From Archaeoglobus sp. JdFR-24 (GTDB lineage: Archaea > Halobacteriota > Archaeoglobi > Archaeoglobales > Archaeoglobaceae), in NCBI GenBank assembly GCA_002011215.1, contig MTML01000068.1:1-58134 (forward strand): a stretch of 58,134 bases of DNA, in the 5' to 3' direction. Within the stretch, counting starts at the first letter, position 1. Each line of letters begins with the position of its first letter. The position numbers and the translations under genes are program-made. Under the pieces are notes generated by a model. The model was given only the letters and a program-made list of their open reading frames with translations. It had not been told where the DNA came from and did not search any database. This document shows positions 26,106-34,337 of this stretch, piece after piece.

Positions 26106-27413
26106 TTATGTATTCTTCAATTTTCCATTGAGGAATGCATCGTATGCTGTAAGATCGAAATAGCCATGACCACTCAGATTGAAAAGTATCACTCTCTCTT
26201 CATTAGCCTCTTTTGCCTTCAGTGCCTCATCAATTGCAACTCTTATGGCATGATTCGATTCCGGTGCTGGGATTATTCCTTCTGTTCTTGAGAATAGCAT
26301 TCCAGCCTCAAAAGTTGGAACCTGGTTTACTGCAACCGCCTTTATCAATCCATTTGCGACGAGCATACTCAGAGTTGGAGCATCACCATGATATCTCAAA
26401 CCTCCTGCATGAATTGGAGGTGGCATGAAATTATGTCCCAATGTATACATTTTAATGAGGGGTGTAAGGCCAACTGTATCGCCATAGTCATACTTATATT
26501 CTCCTGAGGTTAGAGTGGGACATGCAGATGGTTCGACTGCTATAATCTCTGTCCCATTTTTCATGGAGTCTTTGATAAATGGATATGCCAAGCCTGAGAA
26601 ATTACTTCCACCACCAACACAGCCGATTATAACATCCGGTTCCTCATCAACCTTTTCCAGCTGCCTTTTTGCCTCAAGGCCTATTACTGTTTGATGGAGA
26701 AGGACATGATTCAAAACACTTCCAAGGCTGTATTTTGCGTCATCACTTTTTACAGCATCTTCAACAGCCTCGCTTATGGCCATTCCAAGACTTCCTAGAC
26801 TATCAGGATCTTTTTCAAGCATTTTTCTTCCACTTTCTGTTCTGTTTGAGGGGCTGGGCAGTACTTCACCACCCCACGTCTCCATCATGATCCTTCTGTA
26901 GGGTTTCTGATTGTAACTCACCTTCACCATGTAAACTGTACATTTCATATCGAACAGTTTTGTAGCGAAACATAGAGCAGATCCCCATTGACCTGCTCCA
27001 GTCTCGGTTGTGAGTCTCTCAACACCCTCTACCATATTGTAATATGCCTGAGCAACTGCAGTGTTTGGTTTGTGACTTCCAGGAGGGCTTACCCCCTCAT
27101 ATTTATAGTATATTTTAGCCGGAGTTTTCAGGAATTTCTCTAAATTAATTGCTCTTATAAGTGGAGTTGGCCTCCATAACTTGTAAATTTCACGTATTTC
27201 TTCAGGGATTTTAATCCATCTCTCACCACTCATTTCCTGCTTTATCAGCTCTTTGGAAAATATTGGCTCAAGATCTGCAGGTTTTAGAGGTTCACTGGTA
27301 GCTGGATGCAGTGGGGGTGGTAGCGGTTCCGGCAAATCAGGAAGAATGTTGTACCACTTCTCAGGTATTTCATCCTCGTCAAGTTGTACTTTCCTAACAT
27401 CTTTCATGCCCAC
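26106..27413 (-). CDS. trpB2: Tryptophan synthase beta chain, TrpB2 class
   Basis: 435 residues, about 40 more than TrpB1, with the TrpB2-specific N-terminus and the PLP lysine at Lys115 in [19 protein letters not shown] and the C-terminal block ending LSGHGYFDL are present. TrpB2 works without a TrpA partner; none is seen here, and the gene is alone. It condenses serine with indole, or with a phosphoserine-derived intermediate in some archaea, which would link it to SerB. The start ATG at 27413 is preceded by AT-rich promoter sequence. Confidence 0.94.
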   Translation of the reverse strand: MGMKDVRKVQLDEDEIPEKWYNILPDLPEPLPPPLHPATSEPLKPADLEPIFSKELIKQEMSGERWIKIPEEIREIYKLWRPTPLIRAINLEKFLKTPAKIYYKYEGVSPPGSHKPNTAVAQAYYNMVEGVERLTTETGAGQWGSALCFATKLFDMKCTVYMVKVSYNQKPYRRIMMETWGGEVLPSPSNRTESGRKMLEKDPDSLGSLGMAISEAVEDAVKSDDAKYSLGSVLNHVLLHQTVIGLEAKRQLEKVDEEPDVIIGCVGGGSNFSGLAYPFIKDSMKNGTEIIAVEPSACPTLTSGEYKYDYGDTVGLTPLIKMYTLGHNFMPPPIHAGGLRYHGDAPTLSMLVANGLIKAVAVNQVPTFEAGMLFSRTEGIIPAPESNHAIRVAIDEALKAKEANEERVILFNLSGHGYFDLTAYDAFLNGKLKNT

Positions 27414-27487
27414 GAGTAATTATCCCGTTATATAAGTCTTTTCCTGAATTATGAGCATATTCTTAAATAATCGTAAAAATATAAAAT

Positions 27488-28297
27488 TTATTCTAATGAT
27501 CTCTTAATCAGGAGCTTTACCACTGTTTTGATCGTTGATTCAGGATAGTATCTTAATTCATCAATGTAAATGCTGTTTAGAAGCTCTTCCTCAGTTAAAC
27601 CACGTTCAATGGACTCTTTTAAATTGAAAGCTTCTCTAATTGCAAGTTCAGTGTAATTCTCGCATTCATCCCCTTTCAGTATTCTGTTATGCCCCATACC
27701 TATTAGTTTAGGATCAAGAGATCTGATCTTTTCGATGCTTTTTATATAATCCTTAAAACTGTAAAAGTACATTGGAACGTTCTTTCCGGATGAAAGATGG
27801 TAACCTAAGGAGTCTGAAACCAGAACAAACCTCTCCTCATCTGAGTACAGAGATATGGAATCGGGTGAATGGCCTGGAACCTCGATTATCTCTAAATTCC
27901 CGATTTTTGATCCATTTCGGAGTGGTTTGATATCTTTAAGATTGTCAAAATTAGTTCTACTCACCATTTTCAGGTTGGCACAGAACTCTCTGTCTTCCTT
28001 AGACCAGATCTTCAGAACCTTTTCATTTTTAATCAGCTTCAATACATTTTCGTGTGCACCAACTTCAACATCAGGATAGAGTTCATGTATTGCTGAAATG
28101 CCAGTGAAGTGGTCAAAGTGGGCATGAGAGATTAAAACCATGTCGGGTTTCTCATTCAGATTACTGATCAGATCCAACGCCGAACAGCTCGTACCAGCAT
28201 CAAAAAGTATGTTGATCTCATCTCTTACCAAGAAATAATTAATTAATTCTGTCTGGTACAATTTTAAGGAATGCGAAAGCTTCTCAATTTTAATCAT
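27488..28297 (-). CDS. Metallo-beta-lactamase-fold hydrolase
   Basis: 269 residues. The zinc motif HAHFDH lies near residue 58, a metal His in the block VPGHSPDS near residue 142 and a late GMGHNRI near residue 200, a glyoxalase II-like arrangement. Substrate unknown: archaeal members range from thioesterases to lactonases. Monocistronic; its upstream region abuts the noncoding RNA region. A similar but distinct MBL protein is encoded at 46722-47507. Confidence 0.85.
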   Translation of the reverse strand: MIKIEKLSHSLKLYQTELINYFLVRDEINILFDAGTSCSALDLISNLNEKPDMVLISHAHFDHFTGISAIHELYPDVEVGAHENVLKLIKNEKVLKIWSKEDREFCANLKMVSRTNFDNLKDIKPLRNGSKIGNLEIIEVPGHSPDSISLYSDEERFVLVSDSLGYHLSSGKNVPMYFYSFKDYIKSIEKIRSLDPKLIGMGHNRILKGDECENYTELAIREAFNLKESIERGLTEEELLNSIYIDELRYYPESTIKTVVKLLIKRSLE

Positions 28298-28494
28298 AGA
28301 ATTTTTAGGATTTAAAAATTAAAAAAATTTACTGTATTGCAAATCCTGCATTAATCATACTTTCTCAGAATAAATATCCCTTGAACGAAAAATAATATTA
28401 AACCAGAATGAATTAGTATTATTAACCCCATTCGGGGAGGGTGCTGAGAATGCTATGCATGCTATGAAGCTTCCTGCAAGAGTGGGGTTACACT
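28298..28494. other. Promoter region and 5' flank of the H/ACA RNA
   Basis: AT-rich up to about 28424, with TATA-like tracts at 28391-28400 and 28413-28424 that would drive the downstream RNA. From 28426 the sequence turns GC-rich and structured: CCCC-attc-GGGG at 28426-28437, a GGAGG/CTTCC pair (28436-28440 with 28470-28474) and a CTGCA...TGCAG stem (28474-28502) that competes with the first H/ACA stem. No coding sequence is seen. The transcript may therefore begin before 28495 and hold a further hairpin. Confidence 0.45.
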
Positions 28495-28641
28495 CCATGC
28501 AGATTAGGTCCCCGGATGAGTGGGCAAATGCCTTCTTTGATTTCGGGCCAACCCATGCATGGAACAGATCCCCGGCAGCGGGTCAGCTGCTAGAGACTGC
28601 AATGCAATGCTGTGAAAAGCGGCGTTAACTGCCGGGGGACA
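28495..28641 (+). ncRNA. Two-hairpin H/ACA guide RNA for 23S rRNA pseudouridines (sR-h45 type)
   Basis: Hairpin A: stem CCATGCA/TGCATGG (28495-28501, 28556-28562), upper stem CCCGGA/TTCGGG (28511-28516, 28542-28547), then box ACA at 28564. Hairpin B: stem CCCCGGCAG/CTGCCGGGG (28570-28578, 28629-28637), upper stem GCTGCT/AGCGGC (28586-28591, 28618-28623), then ACA at 28639. Pocket A (ggtc 28507-28510; aaccca 28550-28555) fits UGGGUU-UA-GACC of the 23S peptidyl transferase centre, placing the target at E. coli U2586; pocket B (gggtca 28580-28585; gtta 28624-28627) fits UAAC-UA-UGACCC of helix 69, target U1915. Both guides sit 14-15 bases before the ACA, the usual rule. GA-rich apical parts are kink-turn-like. 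Recalled biology: haloarchaeal sR-h45 guides 1915, 1917 and 2586 equivalents. Confidence 0.85.
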
Positions 28642-28728
28642 CATCACCAACTTCACCCTGTTATGGATATTATACTGGACAGGAATTTTGTTGAAAAGCG
28701 AGTTAATAACGAGATGGACTCAGAAAAC
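28642..28728. other. 3' flank of the H/ACA RNA
   Basis: Returns to AT-rich spacer composition with no open frame or strong hairpin noticed. RNA 3' end is expected within a few bases after the ACA at 28639-28641. Confidence 0.3.
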
Positions 28729-28738
28729 TATTTATTTA
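28729..28738 (+). promoter_or_regulatory. TATA box for the 23-residue membrane peptide
   Basis: tatttattta centred about 25 bases before the ATG at 28759, with no ribosome binding site between. The spacing fits a leaderless transcript. Confidence 0.45.
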
Positions 28739-28758
28739 ACCTGGTTGAACTTTAATCC

Positions 28759-28830
28759 ATGGCAGACATATTGGTTTACCTGGCATTACTGCTCTTTGCT
28801 CTCTCATGGATAGCTCTGATGGCAAGCTAA
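28759..28830 (+). CDS. 23-residue single-span membrane peptide
   Basis: ATG 28759 to TAA 28830 encodes MADILVYLALLLFALSWIAL then MAS: one hydrophobic helix of about 19 residues with an acidic N-terminal residue and no basic residue. The TATA box position fits a leaderless mRNA starting at this ATG, which is better evidence than length alone. It may be a small subunit of a membrane complex; the cytochrome b and hydrogenase genes lie nearby but on the other strand. Unknown family; could be chance. Confidence 0.45.
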   Translation: MADILVYLALLLFALSWIALMAS

Positions 28831-28889
28831 AAGGTAAAAGCTAAAACGTAGTAAGAACAGAAGGTTCCGCAAGATACTTTGATTTGAAA

Positions 28890-29366
28890 TTAACCTTCAT
28901 TTATTTCTTTTAAAATCATCTCGATGGCCTTAGGTATTGCTCTTTTCACGTCTTCACTTAGCTCAAGTCCCTCCTCAAAACTAGCAGGTTCGACCCCAAT
29001 GACTATTATCTCCTCTGGAAGATTCAAAAAATCTTTTCCTATCTTAAAAGCAGTAACGAAATCAATATCGTGCATAGAAACAATATTTTTTAAGTCTTGT
29101 TTTGATTCTGATTTTTCAAGAACATCATAGAGAGAAAATCTGTAAACCTCTCCTGGTTTACCTCCTCCAAGAACAGCATCCACAATAACAGCCTTTTTAC
29201 AACCATCCAAAAAATTAAGAAGAGGTAGGCCTAAAGTGGCCCCATCATAGATTTCAACCTTTTTTGGAAGATCAAGCTTTTTTAGCTCCTCTACTATCCT
29301 TACTCCGACTCCTTCATCACTCAGCAGGATATTTCCGATTCCAAGTATGACTGTTCTGTCTCTCAA
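28890..29366 (-). CDS. vhtD: Hydrogenase maturation endopeptidase (HycI/HyaD family)
   Basis: 158 residues. GIGNILLSDEGVG carries the first nickel-site acidic residue (Glu near 18), VDAVLGGG the Asp near residue 62, and MHDIDF the His near residue 93, together the Ni-probing ligands. It removes the C-terminal extension of the large subunit after nickel insertion. Last gene of the vhtGACD-like operon, 22 bases after cytochrome b. The large subunit here has only a four-residue tail after the metal-binding His, so its precise cut is of interest. Confidence 0.92.
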   Translation of the reverse strand: MRDRTVILGIGNILLSDEGVGVRIVEELKKLDLPKKVEIYDGATLGLPLLNFLDGCKKAVIVDAVLGGGKPGEVYRFSLYDVLEKSESKQDLKNIVSMHDIDFVTAFKIGKDFLNLPEEIIVIGVEPASFEEGLELSEDVKRAIPKAIEMILKEINEG

Positions 29367-29388
29367 GGTTTCTCAGATATTTGAATTA

Positions 29389-30036
29389 TTATTCGACGAT
29401 CTTCTCCTCTTTCTTACCAGTGAACATTGATTTGACAACACCGAATATGAACACTGCATACACGTGCATCATCAGAACCACTGCAAAGAGATACATGAAA
29501 ATCAGATGTACTGCTCTGATGAACGCATAACCACTCTCTGCTCCGAATATGGGGCCTATTGCTTCCCCAATTCCAAATACCCATCCGAACAGGTCTTTGA
29601 AGAACATTGCAAGCCCTGTAATTCCAATGACTATTGTGAGGAGTAAGTATGTCCACCAGACCACTACCTGTGTTGGGACAATTTTTTCAACGTAATCTCC
29701 TTTTTTAGGGTCATATGCCCTTGGATCCTCTACATGTGGACCTCCAAACCAGGCTTTTGTTTCTGCTATCAGGAATTTCAAGCTGTATCCAATTCTTCCA
29801 AGCGAGATCCATTTCCATTCCTTTGTGAACATGTAGTAGGCAAAAAGACCCCATACAGCTCCAAAGAGAAGTCCAATGTAAACATGGGTCGATGTTACGT
29901 TGTCTCCAAGCACTCTGATTCCATAGTGGCCACCAATCTCAAGTCCTGTCAAACCAAGTATTATACCTGTAACGACTATGCTCCAGTGAGCGATCCTGGT
30001 AAAAATTGAATGTCTGTTAACTTCCATTTTTCTCAT
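29389..30036 (-). CDS. vhtC: Hydrogenase cytochrome b subunit
   Basis: About 215 residues from ATG 30036 (ggtgtggg upstream); a GTG at 30048, right after the large-subunit stop, could also be used. Four membrane helices are visible, with His ligands in FTRIAHW near the first helix and HLIFMYLFAVVLMMHVYA near the last. It anchors the extracellular [NiFe] dimer and passes electrons to the menaquinone or methanophenazine-like pool. Operon order small-large-cytochrome-protease is that of methanogen Vht. In Archaeoglobales the acceptor is expected to be menaquinone, which is family knowledge rather than seen. Confidence 0.92.
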   Translation of the reverse strand: MRKMEVNRHSIFTRIAHWSIVVTGIILGLTGLEIGGHYGIRVLGDNVTSTHVYIGLLFGAVWGLFAYYMFTKEWKWISLGRIGYSLKFLIAETKAWFGGPHVEDPRAYDPKKGDYVEKIVPTQVVVWWTYLLLTIVIGITGLAMFFKDLFGWVFGIGEAIGPIFGAESGYAFIRAVHLIFMYLFAVVLMMHVYAVFIFGVVKSMFTGKKEEKIVE

Positions 30037-30049
30037 AGCCCACACCACT

Positions 30050-31759
30050 TCATTTGATTATAAAGTGGACTCCGCAGGCAATGCATGGGTCAAAGCTTCT
30101 GACAATTGTTATTGCAAGAGATGTGTTGTATTCACCTTCCATATTGAGTGGGGCAAGTCCGAGTGGTGTTAGGGCTACTGCAAGGGCATCTCCCCATTTC
30201 ACATTGCCAAGACCAAAGGCTGATGCATCGATGTCTGCTTCTGGATACAGTGTGTTTGCAATGGTGGGCACATCAAGGCCCTTTGGTAGCCAGCAACCTT
30301 CAAGTGCCTTCTCAACCGGTCCAGGCTGATCAGCATCATCTCTCGGTCCGAGGTTCCATGTACTGGGGACAATACACTGGTAATTCTCGATAACTTTGTT
30401 TCTTATTTTTGTATAGTGGAGCAGAGCTCCTCTGGGGGCTTCCCAGAGACCTATACCTTCAGCATTGTTTGGAACATAACTGTAATCGGGTATCTTTGAA
30501 TTGACAATATCATCGTTCAGATACTGTTTCAGCTCAATTGCCCATTCCATAGTTTTTGTCGCAAATAGAACTGTCTGTGCAACTCTTGCAGCAACTCTAT
30601 CAATAATTGAACCATTTGGATTGAGAACATTCCATTTGAATGTAAAGCTCTCCCCGGTAATCGGGTTTGTAACATCTATGTTCCATTTGAGCCCAAATGT
30701 GTTGATCATTCTCGCAAGTGGCCCGACTTCGTAAACCTTACCATCATATCTGGGAGCCTTCATCCATGCATATGCATTTGGCTTATTCTTTACCGGAATG
30801 GTCTCTCCTTGAGTTGGGTGCCTTCCAGTAATGCTGTCATCGTACCTTGACCACTTAACATATTCCACGATCTTGTTGTGGTCAAATTTCTTAAAGTCTC
30901 CATCCCATGCTCCAGCCTTAATGAGAGCGTTATCTCTGTAAGTTGGCTTTCCATCCTGAGCCTCTACCCATTTGTCATAATCGTTTACATCCGGAAACAG
31001 CCCGTATGATAGGAAATTACCATATGTAGCCCCGAGATCCTGCAATCCTCTGAAGTTTATGTCAAGCAATCCGCTTACAGCTTCTCCAATGTGATCGTTT
31101 TTACTGACAATAGCCATTAAATCCGGAACCATTCTGTGAACTGCAAAGTCCCATAGTTCAGTCATGTTGCTGAGTGTTGTTGCAATCCTATCCAGTGTTG
31201 GCTTTACAGTCATCCCACCTGGATATTCAGACGTGTGATGGGGGAATTTCCCACCCCAGAGTGCCACAATCTTGTTTGCCTTTCTCTGCTTATCAATACA
31301 TGCAGCATAACTCGAACCAAGCCCAAGTTTTGCTATCCCTTCCTTTCCAAGAGCTGGTGGAACCATCGGTGGGTATTTTGCAAGAACTCCAAGCTCAGGA
31401 CCTATAAGCAAGTATGTGTGAATCATGTGGTCATAAACATAGTATGCTCCGTGCAGAATGTTTCTAGTGAGAATTGATACTGGCGGCGGTGTTGCGCCGT
31501 AAGCGTGATCGAGTGCCTGAATAGCAGTCTCACCATGGGGTGCAGGACAAACTCCACAAATTCTCTGAGTGATGAAAAACGCATCTCTTGGATCTCTACC
31601 TTTCAAAATAAGTTCCCAGCCTCTGAAAAGGTTTGTATTGCTGTAAGCCTTATCCACAACAGTCCATGTGCCTGTTGATGTTGTAACATCTTTTGTCTCC
31701 ATAGTCACGCCAAGATGACCTTCAATTCTTGTAACTGGATCCATTACAACTTTCGCCAT
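30050..31759 (-). CDS. vhtA: [NiFe] hydrogenase large subunit
   Basis: 569 residues. The proximal motif RICGVCPAPHG supplies Cys68 and Cys71, and the C-terminal motif DPCIACGVH supplies Cys559, Cys562 and His565, the four NiFe Cys ligands plus the processing His. After His565 only FIIK follows, an unusually short extension for a hydrogenase that is expected to be processed. Sequence outline (VTRIEGHLG) is that of membrane-bound uptake hydrogenases, H2 to membrane electron carrier. Next to Tat-carrying small subunit, cytochrome b and endopeptidase. No Sec replacement is seen. Confidence 0.96.
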   Translation of the reverse strand: MAKVVMDPVTRIEGHLGVTMETKDVTTSTGTWTVVDKAYSNTNLFRGWELILKGRDPRDAFFITQRICGVCPAPHGETAIQALDHAYGATPPPVSILTRNILHGAYYVYDHMIHTYLLIGPELGVLAKYPPMVPPALGKEGIAKLGLGSSYAACIDKQRKANKIVALWGGKFPHHTSEYPGGMTVKPTLDRIATTLSNMTELWDFAVHRMVPDLMAIVSKNDHIGEAVSGLLDINFRGLQDLGATYGNFLSYGLFPDVNDYDKWVEAQDGKPTYRDNALIKAGAWDGDFKKFDHNKIVEYVKWSRYDDSITGRHPTQGETIPVKNKPNAYAWMKAPRYDGKVYEVGPLARMINTFGLKWNIDVTNPITGESFTFKWNVLNPNGSIIDRVAARVAQTVLFATKTMEWAIELKQYLNDDIVNSKIPDYSYVPNNAEGIGLWEAPRGALLHYTKIRNKVIENYQCIVPSTWNLGPRDDADQPGPVEKALEGCWLPKGLDVPTIANTLYPEADIDASAFGLGNVKWGDALAVALTPLGLAPLNMEGEYNTSLAITIVRSFDPCIACGVHFIIK

Positions 31760-31765
31760 ATCTCA

Positions 31766-32824
31766 TCACTCCTCCTCTTTTTTACCGCCCTTAGTAACGG
31801 CTCTTTTAACACCATGTATGGCTATGCCTGCCGCAGTAGCAGCGAGTAATCCCTGACCAAGTGTGCCGAAATCAACACCAAGAACAGTTGGAAGTGATGC
31901 AACGGGCTTGTAGAATGGGGAGAACTCGTCAGGCCACCCAGGCTCTGAGCATCCAATACACATATTGGTCTCGACACAATAGCTCGTGTGCATGTTCCAC
32001 TTCCTCAGGGCACAATCCGTCCATGTAACAGGACCTTTGCAACCCATCACATACCTGCAGCCCTCTTCACCTGGCTTTCTGGTAAATACTCCCCTATCAT
32101 AATAAGGCCTGTATGGACACATCTCATCGTGCATATTCTTTCCAAAGAACGCTAACGGTCGGTTATACTTGTCAAGTGGCGGTATCACACCAATCATCAC
32201 AGCTGCAAGAGTAAGAACCACATGGTCAGGATGGACCGGACATAAAGGCAGGTTTATGACAGGCTTGTTTATTCCAACCTCTTTAAGGAATTCCTGAACG
32301 CTCATTGCTCCGGTTGGGTTTGGTTTAGCGGCTGGAATTCCACCAAATGTTGCACACTGTCCCACAGCAACAATTGCATCAGCAACCTCTGCAGACTCTT
32401 TGAGTTGTTCTCTGAAGTCTTTTCCGGCAATGGTACAGTATCCCTCTTCCTGAACAGCTCCCTCAATAACAAGTATTCTCTTGCCAGCAGCTCCCTTCGC
32501 CCATCTTTCTTTTTTCAACCTTTCAGCAAGACTTCCTGAGGCGGGATGGATTGTTTCCATGTAGTCTGGCAATGCTATCGGCAATCCTGAATTTCCGACT
32601 GTAATCTCTGTGAGCACCTGAACGAGGTCAGGTTCAGAAGCTTGTGCAAAAGAGACAGTACAACCAGTACATGCTGCTCCGTTAAGCCAGTTTATGTGCC
32701 AGTAATCCTTCACTTGTTCAACAGCTTCAACGATTTCTGCCTTGTAGTTGGTCAGAAAAGCAGTCGCTCCCATAGCCGCAGCCAGCTTCATAAAATTTCT
32801 TCTAGTTAGTTTAGGTTTTAGCAC
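31766..32824 (-). CDS. vhtG: [NiFe] hydrogenase small subunit with Tat signal
   Basis: 352 residues from a GTG start. The N-terminus has the twin-arginine signal TRRNFMKL plus a hydrophobic stretch with Ala-rich end near residue 24, so the dimer is exported folded. Fe-S Cys residues appear in AACTGCTVSF, CATFGG, PLCPVHPD, and MGCKGPVTWTDC/MCIGCSEPGW. A C-terminal hydrophobic helix (LLAATAAGIAIH) anchors it, followed by a basic tail. First gene of the operon; the start is preceded by ggaaaggggg. Three Fe-S clusters are expected from the Cys pattern. Confidence 0.95.
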   Translation of the reverse strand: MLKPKLTRRNFMKLAAAMGATAFLTNYKAEIVEAVEQVKDYWHINWLNGAACTGCTVSFAQASEPDLVQVLTEITVGNSGLPIALPDYMETIHPASGSLAERLKKERWAKGAAGKRILVIEGAVQEEGYCTIAGKDFREQLKESAEVADAIVAVGQCATFGGIPAAKPNPTGAMSVQEFLKEVGINKPVINLPLCPVHPDHVVLTLAAVMIGVIPPLDKYNRPLAFFGKNMHDEMCPYRPYYDRGVFTRKPGEEGCRYVMGCKGPVTWTDCALRKWNMHTSYCVETNMCIGCSEPGWPDEFSPFYKPVASLPTVLGVDFGTLGQGLLAATAAGIAIHGVKRAVTKGGKKEEE

Positions 32825-33206
32825 CTTTAATCAACCCCCTTTCCTTTTTAGAATATGTTTTTAATACTAATATTTGTTGTAATAGCCTTATTTAAAAATT
32901 TTTCTGTCAACAGTATGAATTTCTTAATTATGATTAATAAACATATTATCAGTTGAATAATATAACTTCTTAAATAGTTAATTATAAAACCTTAGGTTTA
33001 TTACTTGATTTGTTAGATTTTTACGTTTTCATTCGTAATATTTTTCGTCCTCCTATAATCTATAGGTACAATTTTTTTATAATTTTTTTTAAAAAAAGTA
33101 TGGAACAAAACAATTTTTTAGATTAAATTATAAAATAGTATTCTTAATTCAACAAAATCTAACTTCTAAGGAGAAAATATAACGAATTATAATGTTATAA
33201 TGCCCA
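32825..33206. promoter_or_regulatory. 382-base AT-rich promoter region between hypE and the hydrogenase operon
   Basis: No coding frame. The coding-strand (minus) sequence upstream of vhtG has TATA-like gtattaaaa about 40 bases before the GTG and ribosome binding sequence ggaaaggggg. Small dyads include AAACC/GGTTT at 32988-33000 and CTATA-atc-TATAG at 33054-33066. Poly-A/T runs dominate from 33070 to 33150. The length suggests the hydrogenase operon has its own regulated promoter separate from hypFE. Confidence 0.5.
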
Positions 33207-34262
33207 TTAGCAAACCCTTGGAATTGGATCGGCTGTTGGCTGTGCTACAACTCTTCTCGTCCCAATCACCGTCTCAAGAACAACCTCCTTGAATTCATCG
33301 GTTGCATATCCAATAATTTCTGCATTCTTCTGTCCGGATTTCCTCAATACTTTCAGTACATCATCCGCCAGTTCAGGATGAACGGCCATGACTACTTTCC
33401 CCTCATTGGCCATAGTAAGAGGATCAAGACCAAGAACATCACAAAAACTCTTCACATCCTCTCTTAAAGGGATTTTCTCCTCCTCTATGAGTATACCAAT
33501 CCCACTCTTTTCAGATATCTCGTTGAGGCAGGCAGCAATTCCACCTCTCGTTGGATCTTTCATTGCTGATATGCCACCAGTTTTTAAAGCATCCTTTAAG
33601 AATAACCAGATGGGATAAACGTCCGATCTCGCATCAAGCTGAAACTCAAGACCTTCCCTGCTAACCATAACTGCTGTCCCATGTTCAGCTATACTCCCAT
33701 TAATGATGATCGCATCTCCAGCAGCAGCTCCGCAATCTCTTACCCAGGAGAAAGGATACTCTCTATATTCTCTGAGAATTTCGATATTTCTTTCCAGAAA
33801 CTCGTTTCTCACACCCACACCGGACGTGTTGATGACTATTCCGATATTTGAATCAACTACCTTGGTATCTCCGGTGATTATTCTGGAATTGAGTTTCTCA
33901 TTCCAGAATCTCATATCATCAAGGATCCTCTCGAGAATGCTGGTTTCAAAACCATCCTGGATGACAAGGGACATGGAAAGATATTTTGGTTCTCCACCCT
34001 TTACTGCAATATCATTCGATGTTCCGCATATGGCAAGGCTTCCTATACTTCCGCCCGGAAAGACAGGTGGAAAGACGACATATGAATCGGTTGTCAGAAG
34101 ATGATCTCCATCAAAGTCTGTTGAATCTTCAAGGTCTTTCAGGGAAATCTCTTTTATTCTGGAGTCGAATTTAGAAAGGATGAATTTTTTTATGAACTCC
34201 ATCATATACTTTCCGCCGGCACCATCTTCTTTCCTTATGGTTTCTGATGTTAATTCTTTCAA
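33207..34262 (-). CDS. hypE: Hydrogenase maturation protein HypE
   Basis: 351 residues ending PIPRVC, so the conserved C-terminal Cys that carries the carbamoyl/thiocyanate group is present as the last residue. The N-terminal region KEDGAGGKYMMEFI and the AIR-synthase-like ATP-binding domain are intact. HypE dehydrates the S-carbamoyl made by HypF to deliver cyanide to the iron. Located 75 bases after hypF on the minus strand, consistent with co-transcription. Full length. Confidence 0.96.
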   Translation of the reverse strand: MKELTSETIRKEDGAGGKYMMEFIKKFILSKFDSRIKEISLKDLEDSTDFDGDHLLTTDSYVVFPPVFPGGSIGSLAICGTSNDIAVKGGEPKYLSMSLVIQDGFETSILERILDDMRFWNEKLNSRIITGDTKVVDSNIGIVINTSGVGVRNEFLERNIEILREYREYPFSWVRDCGAAAGDAIIINGSIAEHGTAVMVSREGLEFQLDARSDVYPIWLFLKDALKTGGISAMKDPTRGGIAACLNEISEKSGIGILIEEEKIPLREDVKSFCDVLGLDPLTMANEGKVVMAVHPELADDVLKVLRKSGQKNAEIIGYATDEFKEVVLETVIGTRRVVAQPTADPIPRVC

Positions 34263-34337
34263 TTACAACACCTCTTTTTTTAGAGTTAAAAATTCAGAAA
34301 ACTCATTGGGTAAAAAATTAACGATGGTTTGGTTTTT

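Noticed and set aside
28426..28641. RNase P RNA or SRP RNA as identity of the GC-rich region
   Set aside because: No GGAAAGTC-type or SRP helix 8 motifs; two ACA-terminated hairpins with 23S complementarity explain it far better.
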